DNA of 64,000 nucleotides, taken from NCBI GenBank assembly GCA_019090615.1, contig JAHRVQ010000018.1, forward strand, positions 1 to 64,000. The letters run 5' to 3'. Below the pieces are notes generated by a model. The model saw only the letters and a list, made by a program, of their open reading frames with translations, searched no databases and was not told the origin of the DNA. This document shows positions 38,177 to 47,223 of the stretch, piece by piece. Numbering within the stretch: position 1 is the stretch's first letter; each line of letters opens with the position of its first letter. A program made the position numbers and the translations under genes. This DNA comes from Pseudomonadales bacterium (lineage in GTDB: Bacteria; Pseudomonadota; Gammaproteobacteria; Pseudomonadales; Azotimanducaceae).

Positions 38177-38656
38177 ATGAGTGAATTAAGTGACACAGAA
38201 AAGGCGTTGAACGTTGCCAATTATGGCAGCCGATTTTTTATCTTAGGTCAGGTAGGGGCAGTTATTGTTGCTATGACGTCGTTACATCCGTTTTTTGCCA
38301 TATACAATATACCCGCAGCGGTGGTTTTAACACTGACCATTGTATGGGATCTATGGAAGTCGGCGAGTAAACAGGCAAAGCGGATAATGGCTTTAGTTAC
38401 TCTGGCAGCCGGTGTGGTAATCCAGATTAATTCAATCGGCAAATTTATTCTGCCGGAAGTGGCGGACCCAGGCATGGCTTATATGGGTGCTATAACTATG
38501 ACTGGTGGTGCGATTGGTCATTTAATTATTATTATTGCTGCTATTCAGGGGTTGAAGGCCGTCAAATATATGGATGGGCCTGCAGATGTACTGCCAACAG
38601 CATCAACTGACAAGGCACAGCAGACGCCAAAAACGGCAGTAACAGAGGCGCAATAA
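38177..38656 (+). CDS. Four-helix inner-membrane protein, unknown function
   Basis: 159 residues with four hydrophobic segments and a polar Ala/Thr-rich C-terminal tail (DKAQQTPKTAVTEAQ). Start ATG 38177 has GGGA 6 bases upstream; an in-frame ATG at 38165 is an alternative. I do not recognise the family. It precedes the Rieske oxygenase genes by about 250 bases and might help uptake or membrane association of the hydrophobic substrate, without direct evidence. Confidence 0.7.
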   Translation: MSELSDTEKALNVANYGSRFFILGQVGAVIVAMTSLHPFFAIYNIPAAVVLTLTIVWDLWKSASKQAKRIMALVTLAAGVVIQINSIGKFILPEVADPGMAYMGAITMTGGAIGHLIIIIAAIQGLKAVKYMDGPADVLPTASTDKAQQTPKTAVTEAQ

Positions 38657-38905
38657 CTTTAAAAAGCAGTGGTGGCCACGTGATTGATGAATATTTCCAT
38701 CGGTTAAGCTGCTAGCGCGGACAACAAGTTAGTAGGACCACCAATAAAGTAATGCAGGAATTGTAGATTTTTAATTCATAAAAATGCTTTACTGAGAAGC
38801 TTATTATCTGTGTTGCCTGATTTGGTAGTGGTTGGGTTTTAGAGCGATCGTAGAAACATGATTTGTTATTGATTATTGTGGAAAACTAGTCAGGGGTTAA
38901 ATCAA

Positions 38906-40186
38906 ATGAGTTCAGTCAAAGCAGAAACAATTGTTGAGCCGTTTATTATTGAAAATGAGAGCAAAGCGATCTTTCGCGTCAATCGGCGAGTTTTTGTTGA
39001 TGAAGAAATTCGGCAACGGGAGATTCGCCATATCTTCGATACCTGCTGGATATACATAGGGCATGAGAGTGAACTGCCTAACCCAGGGGATTTTCTAACT
39101 CGTAAGGTTGGCGGGCGCGAGCTTATTTTTGTTCGCAGTAAAGATAATGTTGTACGGTCATTTTTTAATACCTGCCCTCACCGGGGTGCCATGGTGTGTC
39201 GAGAGAAACACGGTAACGATAAGATGTTTATGTGTATGTATCATGCCTGGTCGTTTGATCTGGCGGGTAAGTTGATCAGTCGCCCTGAAGGCGAACGGTA
39301 CCATGCAGATAATAGTGGGGGTTTACATGATCTTGCTCCTGTTGCCAATCTGGATAGTTATCGTGGTCTGTATTTTGTTAATTTCGATCCTAATGCAGTG
39401 GACCTGAACACCTACCTGGCGGGCGCCAAAGAGTATATCGATTTAACCATCGACCAGTCTGAGTTCGGCATGGAAATTGTGGGTGGGGTGCAGGAGTATG
39501 GCTTTGAAGCCAACTGGAAATTACTGGTAGAAAACAGTTGCGATGGATATCACGGCGGGCCGACGCATGCGACTTATTTTGATTATTTAATGGCTCGTCC
39601 CGGTCAGTTAAGTGATCCTGGTACCAAGGTGAATCTACCGCGAGACCTGGGCAATGGTCATGCTGTGATCGAATATGGCGGCCCCTGGGGGCGACCCGTA
39701 GCGAAGCCAGTTGATGCCTGGGGTGAACAGGGCAAGGTGGACTGTGCAGAACTGCTGGCGAAATTAGAGGCCCGGTTTGATAAAGAATATGCCCATCGTA
39801 TTGCGTACCATAATTTTAATATGTCAATATTCCCAAATCTTGTGATTAATAATATTATGGCCATTACCTTTAGAACCTTCTATCCAGAGGCCGCCAATAA
39901 GCAGCATGTAAGAGCCTGGGCGCTGGCGCCTAAGGAAGAATCAGAAATTATGCGGGAGCGTCGATTATATAATTTTCTTGAGTTCCTTGGCCCAGGTGGG
40001 CTAGCCACACCGGATGATTGTGAAGCTTTAAAAATGTGCCAGAAAGGTTATCAAAATGCCGCGTTTGCAGGCTGGAATGATATTTCAAAAGGTATGGGAG
40101 AAAATCAACAACGAAATACCGACGAGGAACAGATGCGGGTTTTCTGGCGGGAGTGGGATCGAAGAATGAGTGGAGCAGCATTATGA
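38906..40186 (+). CDS. Rieske ring-hydroxylating oxygenase alpha subunit
   Basis: 426 residues. Start ATG 38906 (AGGGG 9 bases upstream) matches the N-terminus of the paralogue at 42420. The Rieske site is Cys90-x-His92 and Cys110-x2-His113; the catalytic mononuclear iron site is ENSCDGYHGGPTH with His216 and His221. It would dihydroxylate or hydroxylate a hydrophobic ring using electrons from the ferredoxin encoded downstream. It overlaps the beta-subunit gene by ATGA, indicating coupled translation. Confidence 0.93.
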   Translation: MSSVKAETIVEPFIIENESKAIFRVNRRVFVDEEIRQREIRHIFDTCWIYIGHESELPNPGDFLTRKVGGRELIFVRSKDNVVRSFFNTCPHRGAMVCREKHGNDKMFMCMYHAWSFDLAGKLISRPEGERYHADNSGGLHDLAPVANLDSYRGLYFVNFDPNAVDLNTYLAGAKEYIDLTIDQSEFGMEIVGGVQEYGFEANWKLLVENSCDGYHGGPTHATYFDYLMARPGQLSDPGTKVNLPRDLGNGHAVIEYGGPWGRPVAKPVDAWGEQGKVDCAELLAKLEARFDKEYAHRIAYHNFNMSIFPNLVINNIMAITFRTFYPEAANKQHVRAWALAPKEESEIMRERRLYNFLEFLGPGGLATPDDCEALKMCQKGYQNAAFAGWNDISKGMGENQQRNTDEEQMRVFWREWDRRMSGAAL

Positions 40187-40692
40187 GTGAGCAAGCAATA
40201 TCATCCAGCCTGTCTATTGGCCGTACGGAACTCGAAGATTTTCTCTATGAAGAGGCGGCCCTGTTAGATAAATGGCAGTTGGTGCAGTGGTTGACACTCT
40301 TTGTTGAAGGGGCTAAATATTGGGTGCCACCTGCTGGTTCTGCAGATGATGTTGACCCTGCCACCACCCTTTTTTATATAGCAGATGACTATTTCAGGTT
40401 GACAGAAAGAGTAAAGCGACTCGGTAAAAAAACTGCCCATGTAGAATTTCCCAAATCAAAATTACGTCATCTGGTGACCAATGTGCGCATTCTGGGAGGC
40501 AACGACGATTTATTTGAGGCGACCTCCAATTTCGTCACCTACCGGAGTAAAAGTGGCGCTACTGAGACTTATCTAGGTCATCATTTATATGACCTTTGTG
40601 TGCTGGATGGTGAGATCAAAATTTTAAAAAAGACCTCTATCATTGATACCGATAATATTAACGAGCAGGGTAAAGTGAGTATTATTATTTAG
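40183..40692 (+). CDS. Ring-hydroxylating oxygenase beta subunit
   Basis: 169 residues from ATG 40183, overlapping the alpha stop by four bases. The sequence (LEDFLYEEAALLDKWQLVQWL, then beta strands) fits the NTF2-like small subunit that shapes the alpha3-beta3 oxygenase. It is the only beta subunit in the window, so it may serve both alpha paralogues. Confidence 0.88.
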   Translation: MSEQAISSSLSIGRTELEDFLYEEAALLDKWQLVQWLTLFVEGAKYWVPPAGSADDVDPATTLFYIADDYFRLTERVKRLGKKTAHVEFPKSKLRHLVTNVRILGGNDDLFEATSNFVTYRSKSGATETYLGHHLYDLCVLDGEIKILKKTSIIDTDNINEQGKVSIII

Positions 40693-40775
40693 CTCAGGGC
40701 AAAGGAAATCACGGCGCTGTGATGGCTTTTCAGGTGGAATTGCTCGGAAAATAATGCCTCGGAAAAAATAGAACA

Positions 40776-40850
40776 GCCCCAGCTAGTAGGCCAAACCCAG
40801 GCCCCAGCTAGTAGACCAAACCCAGGCCCCAGCTAGTAGACCAAACCCAG
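40776..40850. repeat. 25-bp tandem repeat, three copies
   Basis: Three units starting GCCCCAGCTAGTAG at 40776, 40801 and 40826, the last two identical. They lie between the oxygenase beta and ferredoxin genes. A shorter pair, CTCGGAAAATAATGC/CTCGGAAAAAATAG, precedes them. No spacers. Confidence 0.93.
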
Positions 40851-40890
40851 ATAATAGAACAACCCCAGATCAATCGTGTGAAAAGTGTTA

Positions 40891-40903
40891 AGGAAATTTT
40901 ATC
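40891..40903 (+). promoter_or_regulatory. Shine-Dalgarno site leading to an ATC start codon
   Basis: AGGA at 40891-40894 is followed after six bases by ATC (40901). In this frame no ATG, GTG or TTG occurs between the upstream stop (40889-40891) and GTG 40943. Starting at ATC gives the standard ferredoxin N-terminus, xSTVKIIFKT. Confidence 0.6.
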
Positions 40904-41224
40904 AGTACCGTAAAGATTATATTTAAAACCCAGTCCGGCGATGTGCATGAGCTAAACGCAGAAACAGGCATTACAGTCATGCAGTTAGCAACCAGTGAAG
41001 GATTGGCAGGCATTATTGCTGAATGTGGCGGGGTGCTCAGTTGTGCGACCTGTCATGTTCATGTTGACCCTGCCTGGTTCGAGAAATTGAAACCCGCCAG
41101 ACAGAACGAACTTGATATGCTGCAATTTGCTGAAGAGCCAGGTCCAACGGGCCGTTTGGCTTGTCAGCTACGAATTACTGAGGCTCTGGATGGCCTTGAG
41201 GTTACAATTCCCAACAAGCAATAA
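40901..41224 (+). CDS. [2Fe-2S] ferredoxin of the Rieske oxygenase, probable ATC start
   Basis: 107 residues if started at ATC 40901. Cluster ligands are Cys42, Cys48, Cys51 (CGGVLSCATC) and Cys88 (RLACQ), the adrenodoxin/putidaredoxin spacing. The next usual start codon, GTG 40943, would delete the first beta strand (STVKIIF) of the fold and has no Shine-Dalgarno, so ATC initiation, a sequencing error or a start-codon mutation must be considered. It would carry electrons to the Rieske oxygenase; no reductase gene is nearby. The stop lies inside a 12-bp tandem duplication (41217-41240). Confidence 0.8.
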   Translation: MSTVKIIFKTQSGDVHELNAETGITVMQLATSEGLAGIIAECGGVLSCATCHVHVDPAWFEKLKPARQNELDMLQFAEEPGPTGRLACQLRITEALDGLEVTIPNKQ

Positions 41225-41240
41225 GTTGAGCAATAAGTTG
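41217..41240. repeat. 12-bp tandem duplication across a stop codon
   Basis: AGCAATAAGTTG twice, identical. The first copy contains the ferredoxin TAA. Confidence 0.93.
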
Positions 41241-41343
41241 TTAGACATACAGCCATTGTAATGTGCTTTATTGTAAATAATTCACCTGGCATAACTTCTC
41301 CAGACCAGGATAAACCCGTCATATAAAAGCAGGATGCCAATTA

Positions 41344-42330
41344 ATGCCAGTAATCGACGTTCATTCTCATATTGTTCCAGATTCTTTTCCTGATAACCCA
41401 GCACCTGATACAGAGGCTAGATGGCCCTGTATGGTCTGTGAAAGCAGTGATCAGGGTAAGGTGGTGATTCAGGATAAAACTTTCCGCCAACTTGATGGTC
41501 GATCCTGGAATATCAATCGGCGCATTGAGGATATGGATAGAACGCAGGTAATAAGACAGGCCTTGTCGCCTATGCCTGAGTTATTGTCCTACTGGTTTGA
41601 ACCTAAAGTTGGCCTTGAGATGTGTCACTGGATGAATCAGGTAATTGCCAATATGGTGGCAGGGGCGCCAGACAGGTTTTCTGGGTTAGGGATTGTTCCC
41701 ATGCAGGACCCTGAATTAGCGGCAAAAAGTCTGGCGCGATTAAAAGCTGATGGTTTTTCGGGGGTTCAAATCGGCAGTAATATCAATGGTGTGATATTGG
41801 GCGACCCGCGTTTTGAAGAATTTTATGCAGAAGCGGAGTCTCAGGACCTGTGTATATTTGTCCACGCATTACATCCCATTGGTGCTGAAAGACTGCAAAC
41901 TATGCCTGATCTGGTGCCTTTTGCTGCAATGCCGCTAGATACAGCGTTGTCTGCTATTTCATTAATACGCGCAGGCATACCTGCTCGTTATCCCAATCTT
42001 AGAGTGGGTTTTAGTCACGGCGGTGGTGCTATTGTGCCGTTAATACATCGATTGGCTGTGGGCTGGAAAATCACTCAGTCATTTCAGGGTAAGGTGCCTG
42101 AGAAGCCGATTGAATATGCGCGTAAGTTTTTCTACGATAGCCTTGTTTATGATGTGGATTATTTAAGTTATCTCGCTAGAGAGTTTGCCCCGGGTCAGAT
42201 ATTTGGCGGCACCGACTACCCGTACCCAATTATGGAAAAAGACCTTAATGGGTTTTTAGGCAGCGCTACTGTCGAGGATAAATATAGCCTGGCGCAGGGT
42301 GCAGCGGAGCGGTTTCTAAATATTAGCTGA
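41344..42330 (+). CDS. Amidohydrolase family 2 (ACMSD-like) metal-dependent hydrolase/decarboxylase
   Basis: 328 residues. N-terminal metal motif DVHSH (His7, His9), later His in FVHALHP and FSHGGG, and Asp in GTDYP complete the TIM-barrel site of the ACMSD-like family, whose members decarboxylate or hydrolyse aromatic acids and ring-cleavage products. Its position between two Rieske alpha genes suggests that it acts on an early ring product. AGGA precedes the start. Confidence 0.87.
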   Translation: MPVIDVHSHIVPDSFPDNPAPDTEARWPCMVCESSDQGKVVIQDKTFRQLDGRSWNINRRIEDMDRTQVIRQALSPMPELLSYWFEPKVGLEMCHWMNQVIANMVAGAPDRFSGLGIVPMQDPELAAKSLARLKADGFSGVQIGSNINGVILGDPRFEEFYAEAESQDLCIFVHALHPIGAERLQTMPDLVPFAAMPLDTALSAISLIRAGIPARYPNLRVGFSHGGGAIVPLIHRLAVGWKITQSFQGKVPEKPIEYARKFFYDSLVYDVDYLSYLAREFAPGQIFGGTDYPYPIMEKDLNGFLGSATVEDKYSLAQGAAERFLNIS

Positions 42331-42335
42331 TCGAT

Positions 42336-42371
42336 GTTTTATAAGCTGTTTTACAAGCTGTTTTGCAAGCT
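42336..42371. repeat. 12-bp tandem repeat, three copies
   Basis: GTTTTATAAGCT, GTTTTACAAGCT and GTTTTGCAAGCT run end to end, six bases after the amidohydrolase stop. Confidence 0.93.
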
Positions 42372-42419
42372 GTGATCAGTTACTGAATGAAGATATGAGT
42401 CTCGATAAGGAGCAGAAAA

Positions 42420-43697
42420 ATGAGTACGGTTGAAGCTGGAACCATAATTGAACCTTATATAGTTGAAAACCAGAGCAAGTCAATATTCCAGGTCAATCGG
42501 CGGGTGTTTGTTGATGAACAGATCCTGGCCAGAGAAACTAAAAAAATATTTGAAACCTGCTGGATCTATATTGGTCATGAAAGTGAGTTGCTAAAACCTG
42601 GGGATTTCCTAACTCGAAATGTTGGCGGTAAAGAGCTGATATTTGTTAAAGATAAAGATAGTCAGGTGCGGGCGTTTTTTAATACCTGTCCGCATCGGGG
42701 TGCCATGGTCTGCCGTGAAAAGCATGGCAACGATAAAATGTTTCTTTGCATGTACCATGCCTGGTCATTTGATCTTACCGGTAAGCTGGTTAGCCGTCCG
42801 GAAGGGGAGCGGTATCATAGTGATAATTCCGAAGGTATTCATGATCTGGTGCCGGTGGGAAAACTGGATAATTATCGAGGATTCTATTTTGTCAATTTTG
42901 ATGACAATGCGGTAGACCTGAAAACATACCTTGGTGGCGCCTGTGAATATATTGATTTAACCGCGGATCAATCAGAAGTTGGCATGGAGGTTGTGGGTGG
43001 TACGCAAGAATATGGTTTTGATGCTAACTGGAAGCTATTAGTTGAGAACAGTATAGATGGTTACCATGGGGTGCCTACTCATACAACCTATTTTGACTAT
43101 ATCATTGCTGCGGGTGGTCAATTAGGTGATACAGGTACCAAGGTTAATAAGCCGCGTGATCTGGGTAATGGTCATGCTGCGATTGAATATGGTTCCCCCT
43201 GGGGGCGTCCTATTGCCAAGCCGATTGCCGCGTGGGGTGAACAGGGAGAAAAAGATTGTGCTGCGCTTCGAGAAAAACTAACTGCAAGATTTGGTAAGGA
43301 GCGGGCGGATAGAATTGCCTACAATAATTTTAATCTACTGATATTTCCTAATCTTGTTATCAATAATGTGATGGCCATTACTATCCGTACTTTTTATCCG
43401 CAGACACCTGCCAGGCAGGAGGTTAAAGCCTGGGCGCTGGCGCCAAAGGATGAAAGTGCCATTATGCGAGAGCGGCGGTTATATAGTTTCCTGGAGTTTT
43501 TGGGCCCTGGTGGTTTTGCTACCCCAGATGATTGTGAGGCACTAAAAATGTGCCAGAAAGGCTATGACAATATGACCCATGTTGAGTGGAATGATATTTC
43601 TAAAGGCATGAGTGAAAATAAACAGGGTAATACCGACGAAAAACAAATGCGCGTATTCTGGCGCGAGTGGGATAAGAGAATTAGCGGCGGTAGCTAA
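42420..43697 (+). CDS. Rieske oxygenase alpha subunit, second copy
   Basis: 425 residues, very similar along its whole length to the alpha subunit at 38906. Rieske ligands Cys90, His92, Cys110 and His113 and iron ligands His216 and His221 are at identical positions. Around the iron site ENSIDGYHGVPTHTTYFDY differs from ENSCDGYHGGPTHATYFDY, which may alter substrate choice. It has no beta-subunit gene of its own. Strong AAGGAG upstream. Confidence 0.92.
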   Translation: MSTVEAGTIIEPYIVENQSKSIFQVNRRVFVDEQILARETKKIFETCWIYIGHESELLKPGDFLTRNVGGKELIFVKDKDSQVRAFFNTCPHRGAMVCREKHGNDKMFLCMYHAWSFDLTGKLVSRPEGERYHSDNSEGIHDLVPVGKLDNYRGFYFVNFDDNAVDLKTYLGGACEYIDLTADQSEVGMEVVGGTQEYGFDANWKLLVENSIDGYHGVPTHTTYFDYIIAAGGQLGDTGTKVNKPRDLGNGHAAIEYGSPWGRPIAKPIAAWGEQGEKDCAALREKLTARFGKERADRIAYNNFNLLIFPNLVINNVMAITIRTFYPQTPARQEVKAWALAPKDESAIMRERRLYSFLEFLGPGGFATPDDCEALKMCQKGYDNMTHVEWNDISKGMSENKQGNTDEKQMRVFWREWDKRISGGS

Positions 43698-43744
43698 TTG
43701 TGATTGGTCAATAAATTGAATAAATCTTATGGCAGGAGATTGAG

Positions 43745-44944
43745 ATGTTGAAGGGTGTAAAAGTCATTGAAATGGCAACCTATGTCGCGGCGCCCTCTGC
43801 CGGCGGTATTATGCGAGACTGGGGTGCAGAAGTCATAAAAGTTGAATCACCAAAAGGTGACCCCTGGAGAGTTTTCCCAACGCCAACGCGGGGTGAAGAC
43901 CTGGGCAATCCACTGTTTGATCTTGATAATCGGGGTAAACGCGCCATCGCACTGGATACTTCCAGACCTGAGGGACTGGCGGCATTAAAAAGAATGATTC
44001 GTGATGCGGATGTGTTTATTACCAATACCCGGCCAGGTGCGCTGGAGCGGGCAGGGCTTGATTATGAAAGTTTAAAGCAGGAAAACCCGCGTTTAATATA
44101 CTCCAGTGTCTCTGGTTACGGCATAAAAGGTGAGGAAAGGGATCGGCCCGGGTTTGATATGGCGGCATTCTGGTCCAGGGCGGGCGCGTGCAATATTATG
44201 ACGCCAAAAGGGGGTTCACCTATCCCACTTAGAACAGCAGCTGGGGACCATGTCACCGGCTTAACCACCCTTGGTGGCATCATGGGTGCGCTCTACGAGC
44301 GTGAAAAGACCGGCAAAGGGCGGTTGGTTGAAACATCTTTGTTGCGGTCCGGGATTTATATGATGAGTTCTGACTACGCCATTCAATTGCGCTTTGGCAA
44401 GTTAGGTCTGTCGCCGCCACGAGACAAACCTATAACCCCGTTGACTAACTTTTTTCAGGCAGGGGATGGCCGCTGGTTTTCATATCTAACGCGGCATATT
44501 GAAACTGAATGGATCGAATTAGCGAATGCCGTGGGCCTGGAAGCTTTTGCTGAAGATGAGCGGTTTGCCACTAAGCTTGGCCGACGAAAGAATTCCGCGG
44601 AATTGATTGCTCTGCTTGACGAAACTTTTGCCAGCAAAACTCTGGCGGAGTGGGGTGAGATACTGGATGCCGCTGACCTTGTCTGGGCGCCAGTATTGAC
44701 TAGTGAAGAGGTGGTCAATGATCCTCAGGCAGAGGCAGTGGGAGCTTTTGTTGATGTTACCCGTGATAATGGCGAAGTCTATCGTTCAGTGGCTACACCG
44801 GTACGTTTTCATGATGGCGAAGATGCAAGGCCTCGCGGTGATACGCCGGCTTTTGGCCAACATAGTGTGGAAATATTAAAAGAACATGGTTATTCAGCTG
44901 AAGAAATTGACCTGATGCTGGAACATAAAGTGATTGTTGAGTAG
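43745..44944 (+). CDS. Family III CoA transferase (CaiB/BaiF)
   Basis: 399 residues with typical N-terminal VIEMATYVAAPSAGGIMRDWGAEVIKVE and RPGFDMAAFW, where the Asp is probably the catalytic residue that forms the acyl anhydride. It would activate a carboxylic acid intermediate by CoA transfer, which fits the absence of an acyl-CoA ligase here. It follows the second Rieske alpha gene by 47 bases with AGGAG, and is probably in the same transcript. Confidence 0.9.
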   Translation: MLKGVKVIEMATYVAAPSAGGIMRDWGAEVIKVESPKGDPWRVFPTPTRGEDLGNPLFDLDNRGKRAIALDTSRPEGLAALKRMIRDADVFITNTRPGALERAGLDYESLKQENPRLIYSSVSGYGIKGEERDRPGFDMAAFWSRAGACNIMTPKGGSPIPLRTAAGDHVTGLTTLGGIMGALYEREKTGKGRLVETSLLRSGIYMMSSDYAIQLRFGKLGLSPPRDKPITPLTNFFQAGDGRWFSYLTRHIETEWIELANAVGLEAFAEDERFATKLGRRKNSAELIALLDETFASKTLAEWGEILDAADLVWAPVLTSEEVVNDPQAEAVGAFVDVTRDNGEVYRSVATPVRFHDGEDARPRGDTPAFGQHSVEILKEHGYSAEEIDLMLEHKVIVE

Positions 44945-45022
44945 ACGGCATTGGTGGTATTGAGATTGAGATTGTTGAGTGCTGAGGCCGTTGATAGCCT
45001 GAGTGGATGCATGCTGAACTAA

Positions 45023-45529
45023 ATGGCTTTATGCATAATTTTTGCCAGAACTGAAAACCATTGTATTGGCCACAATGGACAGGTGCCGTGGAAATTGCCC
45101 AGTGAATATGCAAGTTTTGAGCAAATAACAGCGGGCAAGGCCATTATCATGGGACGCCGAAGTTATGCTGATCATCATTCGTTGCTTGAGGGTCGGTTTA
45201 ATATTGTGGTTACCAGAAATGCTGACTACCCGTTGGTAGAAGGTATTCAGCGGGCATCTGATCTTGATGAGGCGTTATCTTTGGCGGCGGAATATGCTGA
45301 CAAAAACACCGCTGCGGATTATTTTGTTATTGGTGGCGTGGACCTGATTATCAAGTCTATGCCGCTGGCAAAGACCGTCTATGAAACCATTGTTCATACT
45401 TGTATAACAGGTGATACGTTTTTGCCAAATTTTGAATTCTCAGGATGGTCAACAGAAATTATTCAAAATCAGGCCGTAGACCAACAACATGCCTATGCCT
45501 ACACGGTGTATAAGCATCAAAGGGCATGA
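45023..45529 (+). CDS. Dihydrofolate reductase family protein
   Basis: 168 residues that align over the full length with bacterial DHFR: IGHNGQVPWKLPSEYASF (active-site acid is Glu28 rather than Asp), IIMGRRSY (NADPH motif), FVIGGVDLI and GDTFLPNF. It could be the housekeeping reductase of dihydrofolate, but lying inside a catabolic run a different pteridine- or NADPH-dependent reductase role is possible. No clear Shine-Dalgarno; 78 bases after the CoA transferase gene. Confidence 0.82.
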   Translation: MALCIIFARTENHCIGHNGQVPWKLPSEYASFEQITAGKAIIMGRRSYADHHSLLEGRFNIVVTRNADYPLVEGIQRASDLDEALSLAAEYADKNTAADYFVIGGVDLIIKSMPLAKTVYETIVHTCITGDTFLPNFEFSGWSTEIIQNQAVDQQHAYAYTVYKHQRA

Positions 45530-45570
45530 GTCCCGATCAATATCGGTATTGCAAAATATAAGTTTAGTAA

Positions 45571-46422
45571 TTATTCAACATCAAACCGAAAACTATCACC
45601 GTCCTTAACTATAGTGCCGGCAGTTGGGTGGGCGAAATGCGTGCCAAGAACCAGGGTCGGGGTTTGAAATTGTTGCATAAACTCGATTCTGCTTTTTTCC
45701 GCCAGAGGGCCATCAACGTCTGCGATATCCTTCCAGTGGGGCCGGGCAAATTGTAGTGGGTGGTGGAACAGGTCGCCGGTAATAACTGCTGTTGCGCCCT
45801 GAGATTCAATTAAAACGCTCACATGCCCCGGGGTATGGCCAGGGGTGGGAATAAGTCTAACGGAATCTGTGACCTGATGGTCCATATCAACCCATTCAAC
45901 CTGCCCTGATTCGATCACGGGTATTATCGAATCAGCTTTGGTTTCTTTTTCAAAAGGGTCTTCTTCGTGTTCCCAAAAAGCCCACTCCTCTTTGCTGAAC
46001 AGATATTTCGCATTTGAAAAAGTGGCGACCCATTGATTATCCTGGCGCATGGTATTCCAGCCTACATGATCTACGTGCAGGTGGGTGCAAAGTACATAAT
46101 CGATTGCCTCTCGGGGTGCGCCAATATCTTTCAATTGTTGTAAGAAGTCTCCCTGACGTTGGTTCCAGCTGGGCATGCTGCGGTTTTTATCATTGCCAAT
46201 GCAGGTATCTACCACAATTTTGCTATGTGCATCTTCTATGACGAAGGTATGGATGCTCAGTGGCATGGTATCGTCAGGATTGATGAAGTGTGGCTTTAGC
46301 CAGGGATAGAGCGGTTCCAGGTTTTGTGGTGTGGCCTCAGGAATCAGCATGGTGGGTTTCCAGTTTTCCATGACATCCAGAACTCTGGTTATTTTGATGT
46401 CGCCAATTTTCCATGTTGTCAT
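45571..46422 (-). CDS. MBL-fold metallo-hydrolase, second copy
   Basis: 283 residues, paralogous to 29108-29983 (shared VDTCIGN, CTHLHVDHVGWN, PTPGHTPGH, LGTHF). Zinc ligands His114, His116, Asp118 and His119. AAGGTGG precedes the ATG. Two ATGCAT palindromes exactly 12 bases apart (46459 and 46471) lie 37-54 bases upstream and may be an operator. Likely a lactone, ester or thioester hydrolase. Confidence 0.87.
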   Translation of the reverse strand: MTTWKIGDIKITRVLDVMENWKPTMLIPEATPQNLEPLYPWLKPHFINPDDTMPLSIHTFVIEDAHSKIVVDTCIGNDKNRSMPSWNQRQGDFLQQLKDIGAPREAIDYVLCTHLHVDHVGWNTMRQDNQWVATFSNAKYLFSKEEWAFWEHEEDPFEKETKADSIIPVIESGQVEWVDMDHQVTDSVRLIPTPGHTPGHVSVLIESQGATAVITGDLFHHPLQFARPHWKDIADVDGPLAEKSRIEFMQQFQTPTLVLGTHFAHPTAGTIVKDGDSFRFDVE

Positions 46423-46776
46423 GTATCGTCCACCTTGTATTAGTTATTGTTCTATTTAATGCATTTTTTGATGCATATTATTATGTAGTTTCGGCGTTAA
46501 TGTAGTGCCTGGTGCAGCTGGTTTTTGAGTCCAGGAGGTTATACGTTAACACTATTGCGATCGCTAATTCTCGTTAGTGGTGTCAAAAATAATCGACTTT
46601 TGTCGGTCATTCATAGCCTGGCAGGTAAAAAGATTTACCTAAAAATCGCGCTTGTGTATTTTATATATGAAATAGCTAGTTTATTCTTATATATTGGTAC
46701 TAAAGTAGGCCAATAAAAAAGCATCATTAATTAACCATTACTAGTCAATAATCACTAATTAGGAGTATATAGACTT
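46423..46776. other. Divergent intergenic region
   Basis: 354 bases between the MBL gene (minus) and the hot-dog hydratase pair (plus). AT-rich, with the paired ATGCAT sites near the MBL gene. A 63-codon frame at 46525 starting with TTG does not look like a real protein. Confidence 0.5.
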
Positions 46777-47223
46777 ATGGCATTTATTAACCCACCAGGA
46801 TTACCCATTGAACGTGGCAAGGTGCATGAGTTTGCCAATTCAATTGGCGCGGAAGAACCGCTCTATCATGATGAAGAAGCCGCTAAAGCTGCTGGCTTAC
46901 CTTCTGTGGTTGCGCCACCGACTTATACGTCGGCACAGGCGTTTTTTGGCGAGAAAAATGCACCGAATATGTTTAAAGACCTTGACCTGGATCTTCGCTT
47001 TGTACTTCATGGCGGCCAGGAGTTTATCTATGAGCGGCCAGTATTTGCTGGTGAGGTATTAACCGCTGTACCCGGTGAGGTTGTTGCTTCTACTAAAGAA
47101 GGCAAACGAGGCGGTAGCATGAAAATTTTTGATACCTTTACTGATTATAAAAATCAGGATGGTGAAGTGGTTATGCGCGTTAAAAATACCTTGTTGCAAA
47201 CAGCAGGAGTGGTAAAGGAATGA
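46777..47223 (+). CDS. MaoC-like hot-dog dehydratase, HadA-like partner
   Basis: 148 residues of the FAS1-like/MaoC N-terminal hot-dog type (EFANSIGAEEPLYHDEEAAKAAG). The catalytic Asp-x-Asn-Pro-x-His loop is degenerate, so it is probably the substrate-binding half of a heterodimer with the next gene, as in mycobacterial HadAB (comparison from knowledge). AGGAG 12 bases upstream; its stop overlaps the next start (ATGA). Confidence 0.83.
   Translation: MAFINPPGLPIERGKVHEFANSIGAEEPLYHDEEAAKAAGLPSVVAPPTYTSAQAFFGEKNAPNMFKDLDLDLRFVLHGGQEFIYERPVFAGEVLTAVPGEVVASTKEGKRGGSMKIFDTFTDYKNQDGEVVMRVKNTLLQTAGVVKE

Noticed and set aside
40943-41224. Ferredoxin starting at GTG 40943
   Set aside because: Would remove the first beta strand and lacks a Shine-Dalgarno, whereas ATC 40901 has both a good site and the expected N-terminus.
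46525-46716. 63-codon plus-strand frame with hydrophobic C-terminus
   Set aside because: TTG start without convincing ribosome site; sequence not protein-like and lies in a promoter region.
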